Shown: in pieces, positions 59,001 through 64,000 of the stretch
Layout: every line of letters starts with the position of its first letter
Position numbering within the stretch: position 1 is the first letter of the stretch
Source: Anagrus nilaparvatae
Lineage: Eukaryota; Arthropoda; Insecta; Hymenoptera; Mymaridae
DNA: 64,000 bases
Direction of reading: 5' to 3'
NCBI GenBank assembly: GCA_022575985.1
Contig: JAKSXM010000263.1
Coordinates: 10,396,001 to 10,460,000 of the forward strand
Position numbers and translations under genes: made by a program
The notes under the pieces: generated by a model
What the model was told of the DNA's origin: nothing
Databases searched by the model: none
Seen by the model: only the letters and a program-made list of their open reading frames with translations

Positions 59001-59160
59001 TGGAGCCATGCAAGGTCCGCTGATAATCCTGCTGATTGTGTGTCCAGGGGTTTACCTCCTGACCAGTTACATACCTCTTCTTTTTGGTGGCGAGGGGAAT
59101 TAATGGTAAATAACTAAATAGATCTTCAAATTAGCATCTTGAGCAAATCTAGCCAATATT
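56031..59160 (+). pseudogene. Bel-Pao retrotransposon pol, copy 1
   Basis: Plus-strand pieces: 56031-56357, a possible gag end with no zinc knuckles (PPTIQKLLEFIENQIGILES); about 56395-56520, a retropepsin start with ALIDQCSQASFIT; 56574-57134, the rest of protease and RT start (KLGWIISG, FWQQEEI, CEDYFVNTHPRD, YIVRLPF); 57174-57605, RT fingers and palm (FRSVFNGSA, LLPDLAELLINW, DIEHLFRQM). YMDD is at 57651-57662 with TLSGG following, then VGGFSMHK and LFDPLG. After a solo LTR it resumes at 58451 with LDWDTKLP, IYGFADASDKAYGAC, and RNase H SDSTNVLCWL and ADNPADCVSRG. The integrase and both LTRs of this copy are absent. Many stops. Confidence 0.85.
57967..58449. mobile_element. Solo LTR with 4-bp target duplication
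   Basis: TGTTATG at the left and CATAACA at the right are inverted termini 483 bp apart. CTTG flanks both sides (57963-57966 and 58450-58453). TTTAATAAAGTTTAG near 58318 supplies an AATAAA polyadenylation signal. It interrupts the Bel-Pao RT/connection region at LFDPLG; the mirrored copy at 62.7 kb has no insert. The TGTTATG start suggests a Bel-Pao family LTR. Confidence 0.85.
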
Positions 59161-59254
59161 GATTGTCAGGTTTCATCTGCAAAACAAACTCCTAAAATAA
59201 TTATTTGGGATTTTTTATTTTTATTTTTAAATCTTTTATTTTTATTTTTTTCAT
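59161..59254. other. Junction between Bel-Pao and Penelope-like pieces
   Basis: An AT-rich join that is mirrored at 61962-62060. The association of the two elements therefore existed before the inverted duplication. Confidence 0.6.
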
Positions 59255-59495
59255 ATCCTAGTACTTAGATATTGCTTAAATCAAAATTATGATGAGTGTC
59301 ATTACAATGTTCAGCTAAAACTGATGTCGAATTATTATTTTTTACATCATTAATATGTTCATTCAGCCTATTTTTTAATTTTCTACCACTTTGCCCGATA
59401 TTTTATAATTCACAATCTATACAGTTTATTTTATAAATAATACCTGAGTTTTCTTTTACATTAACCTTATCTTTTCCTAAATAATAAGTATTGAA
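59255..59495 (-). pseudogene. Penelope-like GIY-YIG endonuclease fragment, copy 1
   Basis: The minus-strand reading gives VNVKENSGIIYKINCIDCE, NIGQSGRKLKNRLNEHINDV and NDTHHNFDLSNI. This is the GIY-YIG module with its Cys pair, characteristic of the C-terminus of Penelope-like elements. It carries a stop before NIGQSG and another near its end. It is the mirror of 61737-61960. Confidence 0.85.
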
Positions 59496-60079
59496 TAATA
59501 GAACTCAAAATAATTTTTTATCGCTCGATAATAAGGAGAGTATTTTAACTGATTAAAATAATATATAATAACCTTTACGAGCAAATTCTTGATGATGTTT
59601 TATTTAGATGTTAATAAAGTCCGAGATTTTGACTAACATGAAGTCTTTATCAAGGCTAAAAAATATACATTTATAATAAAATAATATAAATTTGAATAAA
59701 ATTAATTTTTTAAAAAAAACTTACAATATGATGTTAAATAATATAGTTAAATATCAAAAACTTAATATAACAATGATAAAAAATCTTTTTTTATTCCTAA
59801 TCATTATATACATTTGATTAAACCTAATAGATATATTACGTAAAAAGTCACTTTATAAAAAAAAAATATTAACTTATTTACAAATAAAAAACAAGGGTTT
59901 ATTACTTAATATATATTAATATGATTTCTTCTTGTGGTGTTGTTGTTGTCTAACAGTCAGCTGATAATTTAAAAATATGATAGAAAACGTATATGTGTAG
60001 ATATCTACATTCCAGGATGTCAATTAAAAATCATAATAAAGAATGATGATAAGGTGATGATATAACAAAAAATATTCAT
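59496..60079. other. AT-rich spacer
   Basis: No supported feature. Confidence 0.4.
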
Positions 60080-60745
60080 ATACTTTTTTTCATTTTATGG
60101 ATGTTAGACAGATATGGTTTAAACAATTTTTCAGAGTCCCCTTGCTCATTTATGGTGTTCTTATAAATGTTGATGTATAAAACTTCACTAGTGTTCCTCT
60201 TGTGGTAAATTGACTCATGATCAAGAATTCTAAATTTTGGCCAAGAAAAATTATTTCTTGTCTTTTTAAAATGTGTTAATACAACATTATCATCACTAGC
60301 GTTTTTTTGCTTTTCTTGGTCATCATTGTTATCAGTATAACTTGGTGATTTTTCAACAACAACGCGTCTTTGTGGTCTCTTACGGGGTATACCAGTTTCA
60401 TTTTAGTTTTTTTCTTTTTCTTCTTTTTTTATAATTGCATCTATGTGTCCTTTGTGTTCACCCAGTCTTATGCCCACTTCTCTCTTGGTCTCACCAACGT
60501 AAGTAGCTGGACACTCAGAGCAATCAAATTTATACACTACGCCAATTTGTTTTTCTTTGGAAATTTTATCCTTGGCTTTTATAATAATAATGTTATCACT
60601 TAAATTGTTTACAATTTTTGGTATAGCAAGTACATTGTGTCTCTTACAGCATTTGTTCATATCATCATAGAAACCATCAACAAAGGGGACACATGGTTTT
60701 GGTTTCTTAATACTAATGGATTTTTGGATGTCAATAATGTCATTA
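60080..60745 (-). pseudogene. Second Penelope-like family: C-terminal GIY-YIG region
   Basis: Minus strand: KPCVPFVDGFYDDMNKCCKR, IGVVYKFDCSECPATYVGET and REVGIRLGEHKGHIDAI, then after a single stop a C-terminal region with NFSWPKFRILDHESIYHKRN and SEVLYINIYKN. The Cys-x-x-Cys-P-A-x-YVGET core and the final H-E-x..KR..SE pattern are typical. The sequence differs from the other Penelope-like copies here, so it is a separate family. It is one of the better preserved stretches, with essentially one stop. Confidence 0.88.
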
Positions 60746-61110
60746 TTGCTTGCTATATTATTATCTTTTAGATATATTTAACTCTTATCATCCTAAACTA
60801 CAGTTTACACATGAAAACGAGTATGATAATTCCATCAGTTTCTTAGATGTTAAATTAGTAAAAAAAGACAACAGAATTTTACATAATTGGTGTAGGAAAC
60901 CTATTTCATCCTTGAGGTATGTGAATTTCAGATCTGGACATACAAAAGATCAGAAAATAGGCATTATATATTGTTTAATTGACAAGGCTATATTACTATC
61001 ATGAAGAGAACCTGGCCATTGTTAAGGATATATTACTGACCAATGATTATCCTAGGTTTATCAACTATTATATTCAGAAGAGGCTAGATACAATAAAATA
61101 TAAAAAAGGT
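60746..61110 (+). pseudogene. Second Penelope-like family: RT thumb fragment, opposite orientation
   Basis: Plus strand: IFNSYHPKLQFTHENEYDNS, ISFLDVKLVKKDNRI, HNWCRKPISSLRYVNFRSGH, then after a stop DYPRF and YYIQKRLDTIKY. This segment would normally lie just upstream of the GIY-YIG part, on the same strand. Here the two face away from each other and join at about 60745, which marks an inversion breakpoint near the centre of the large inverted duplication. Confidence 0.8.
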
Positions 61111-61961
61111 ATATATATTTTATTTTATCAAGAGGTATGTAGATGATTTATTTTTGGTTATTGATAAGGATCACATTGAAAAAGTTACTGATATTTTTAA
61201 TGGTTTTAATAATTTATTGAGTTTTACAGTTGAGAAAGAAATTGATAATAAGATTAGTTTTCTTGATATTGAAATTAAAAGAAATGAAAATGATTTCTGT
61301 TCAGTGAATTGGTTCAGAAAAAAGACATATTCAGCAAGATTTTTAAATTATAAGAAGTTTATAAGAAGTTACATCACCCTATTGAACATAAAAAAGCAAT
61401 AGTATTTAATTTAGTTGATAATTGCATTAAACTTTCTGATGATAAATTTCATACTGACAATTTGAATTTAATTAAAAAATTTCTATTAGCTAATGATTAT
61501 CCAATTGATTTTATTGAATTGCAAATAGGTAGAAGATTAAATAAGATTAAGAAAAACAGATCTTTTATTAAAAATAACATTAAACCTGATATGAGAAAAA
61601 AGAAAATAGTTTTGACTCCTTTTATTAAATAAATTACACCAAAAATAAATAAATTAGCCAAAAAACTAGATTTTATACCAATTAATAAAATTAACAACAA
61701 ATTTAGTAGCATGATTTAATGAGGAAAAGATAAGGTTAATGTTAAAGAAAACTCAGGTATTATTTATAAAATAAACTGTATAGATTGTGAATCATGTTAT
61801 ATCGGGCAAAGTGGTGGAAAATTAAAAAATAGGCTGAATTAACACATTAATGATGTAAAAAATAATAATTGGAAATCAGCATTAGTTGAAAATTGTAATG
61901 ACACTCATCATAATTTTGATCTAAGTAATGTCCAAATACTAGGATATGAAAAAAACTAAAA
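61111..61961 (+). pseudogene. Penelope-like element, RT end plus GIY-YIG, copy 2
   Basis: Plus strand: IKRYVDDLFLVIDKDHIEKV with an intact YVDD at 61136-61147, DNKISFLDIEIKRNENDF, SARFLN, NDYPIDFIELQIGRRLNKI. After a small deletion near 61715 comes the GIY-YIG module SGIIYKINCIDCESCYIGQS..KLKNRLN and NDTHHNFDL. It matches 54300-54990 very closely in its first half and 59255-59495 (inverted) in its second. It is joined at about 61110 to the other Penelope-like family. Confidence 0.85.
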
Positions 61962-63447
61962 ATTAAAGATTTAAAAAGAAAAATAAAAAATCCCAAATAT
62001 TTATTTTAAGTGTTTGTTTTGCAGATGAAACCTTAAAATCAATATTGACTAGATTTACTGATTTGCTTAAGATGCTATTTTGAAGATCTATTGGGTTATT
62101 TACCATTACTTCTCCTCCCCACCAAAAAGAAAAGGTATGTAACTGGTCAGGAGGTAAACCCCTAGACACACAATCAGCAGGATTATCAGCGGACCTTACA
62201 TGGCTCCAGTAGGCCTCAGGGAGCAAAGTATGAATTTCTGATCATCCGTGCTTTACAAATCTTTCCCATTTCGAAGGATGCTCATTTAACCAACATAACA
62301 CATTAGTTGAGTCTGAGAATAAATATATTTCTACTTCATCTAATTTTAATGCTCTGGGTACTTTTATAGTTAATTTTGTTAATAAATGCGCTGCATTTAA
62401 TTCTAACTTAGGAATTGTCAAAATTGGCTTTAATACCGCGACTTTTGATTTTGCTTAAAGTAGATGAACAGTACTTTTTCGACGAAGTGTTACTTTTAAA
62501 TATGTGCAAGCACCATAAGCTTTATCTGACGCGTCTGCGAACCCGTAAATTTCATACTTTGCACCTGGGACATACTAAAACCATCTTGTAATTCTAATAG
62601 TTTTAACTGTGTGAATACTATCATACCAACTTTTGAACTCATCTCGCAAAGAATCAGGTAAGTTTGTGTCCCAATCAAGTTTTGGGTTTTTTTCTTTCCA
62701 GAGTTTTTGTAAAAAAAATTTTAGCTGTAATAACGACTGGTGCAAGCCAGCCTAATGGATCAAAAAGTTTAGCAATTGCAGAAAGAACCTGGCCCTTTGT
62801 GAGATCATTTTTCAGTTTGTCGAATTGAAAGTCAAACGTAAAATGATCTGTGTTTGGACACCAATTTAACCCAAGTAAATTAAAACAAGAATTAGCCAAT
62901 TTCGTTTCTGCACGAATTGCTACCGGGAAATTCAATAATTGAGGGTTATTTGCCATCTACTTATGCAATGAGAAGCCACCCACCTTGCAAATTTGTATTA
63001 AATCCGCCTGTTTTATAAGAGCTTCTGAGAATGAGTGACCACTAGATAACGTTTCATCCATGTACGTTTCACGATTTAAAATTTCTACAGCTAAAGGGTA
63101 ACGATGACCCTAGTCTAATGCTAATTGTCTGATAACGCGACTAGCAAGGTATGGGATACTTATCATCCCATAAGTGACTGTTTTTAACGACCAGGATTGC
63201 AAATTTTCCGAATCAATAAACCGCCATACAATTTGCTGGAATCTCCTATCGTCTTTGTTAACTAACAGTTGTCGAAACAAATGTTTGATATCAGATACAA
63301 ATACGAATTGATATTTTATCCAATTAATTAGCAGTTCAGCCAAATCAGGAAGCAAATTATTACCACTGTGTAATAAGTCATTTATAGACCCCTTATTGTA
63401 ATCTTTGGCTGAACCGTTAAAAACTGAACGAAATTTGCGATTATGCT
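61962..63447 (-). pseudogene. Bel-Pao pol, copy 2 (mirror of 57264-59230)
   Basis: The minus-strand reading from 63447 downwards gives LLPDLAELLINWIKYQF, DIKHLFRQLLV and the catalytic motif, which reads YMDE (63053-63064) where copy 1 has YMDD. It then gives FDPLGWLAPVVITAKIF (uninterrupted, no LTR), LDWDTNLP, the RNase H start, SDSTNVLCWL and ADNPADCVSRGL. It breaks off abruptly at 63447 in the RT fingers (equivalent to 57264). The two copies look to be roughly 93-95% alike by eye. Confidence 0.85.
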
Positions 63448-64000
63448 CTTCTTCCTATGTAAGATCAAATATTATTAGTCTTTGTTTTATAATTTAGCAA
63501 TTTCAGTTAGTAATATCAATTTAAATAATACAAAAATTCTAATAAAAAACTTTAATTCATTTAACTTTAAAAATGTTATTTAGATTTAAAAAGGTTATGA
63601 TTTTAATTTAAAAGAAAATTAAAGGGTATGTCGGGTTAAGATAAGTGAAATGCCCCTGTCCTTGGATTTTCAAACTAACTGTTTTAAAAGTTTTTGGCGG
63701 TAAAAAAATGTGGTAACCGTTGCCCGTTTGTCCATCTACCCCTCCCCACCACCAAAATGGCCAAAAAACGTCCAAAAACCTGTTCTTTTGGTTATAATTT
63801 TTTTTCTCTTTACGACCACTTAAGACCACCAAAAATTAAATTCAAAAATTTCAAAAATAAATTATTTTACAAAATTAAATACTGGGAAGGGGGCTGCACA
63901 AAATTTTATTTCAAATTATTTTTTCTAACATAAAAACACAATTTTTCCAAAAGGTTTTAGACCTCTAGACCCGGTGCGACCCAGTGAAAATTCCAAAAAA
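63448..64000. other. Unassigned right edge
   Basis: AT-rich, then a C-rich phrase (CATCTACCCCTCCCCACCAC) at 63733-63755 and AGACCTCTAGACCCGGTGCG near the end. No gene recognised; it may be the edge of another repeat continuing past the window. Confidence 0.4.

Noticed and set aside
1..64000. tRNA, rRNA or other structured RNA genes
   Set aside because: No cloverleaf-compatible A/B box arrangement or ribosomal sequence was recognised by eye; a dedicated search was not possible.

Overview
Eukaryotic, very AT-rich DNA, almost certainly from an arthropod and probably an insect. The element mix supports this: an R1-clade LINE, Bel-Pao, Penelope-like elements, hAT and piggyBac-type MITEs, GT-AG introns, and no bacterial-style gene arrangement. 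I cannot name the species. I see no intact conserved host gene. The window is nested and decaying mobile elements, satellites and long palindromes, plus one small spliced gene with an OB-fold.

Layout. 0-7 kb: an R1-type LINE remnant, a G-rich minisatellite inside a candidate inverted-repeat element, a CR1/L2-type LINE split by a 1.2 kb hAT-like element with an exact 8-bp target duplication, a foldback MITE and a 5'-truncated R1-type LINE. 7-17 kb: direct and tandem repeats and a piggyBac-type MITE. 17-21 kb: a Bel-Pao scrap, an inverted-repeat element whose centre holds a LINE endonuclease fragment, a (GA)n run and a palindromic element. 22.0-28.4 kb: a structurally full-length R1-clade LINE with target duplication and A29 tail, but with most of its endonuclease region missing.

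29.2-42.0 kb: a cluster of long palindromes (0.6-2.2 kb). Four of them share ATATGGG termini and sit in (TA)n. Two are copies of one 2.2 kb element that carries spliced-looking exons in both arms. Between these copies, at 35.2-36.9 kb, is a four-exon gene resembling an RPA-type OB-fold, whose first intron holds a minisatellite of RFX X-box-like motifs. 42.5-46.9 kb: tandem arrays. 46.7-51.4 kb: a head-to-head pair of DDE-transposase-like genes forming a giant inverted repeat, abutting another 2.7 kb palindrome (51.4-54.1 kb). 54.3-63.4 kb: rearranged Penelope-like and Bel-Pao elements, themselves a large inverted duplication, with a solo LTR in one arm.

The strongest theme is inverted duplication: at least ten long inverted repeats of apparently different origin, several with captured coding sequence in or between the arms. 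All coding calls come from reading translations by eye; no alignment or database search was run.
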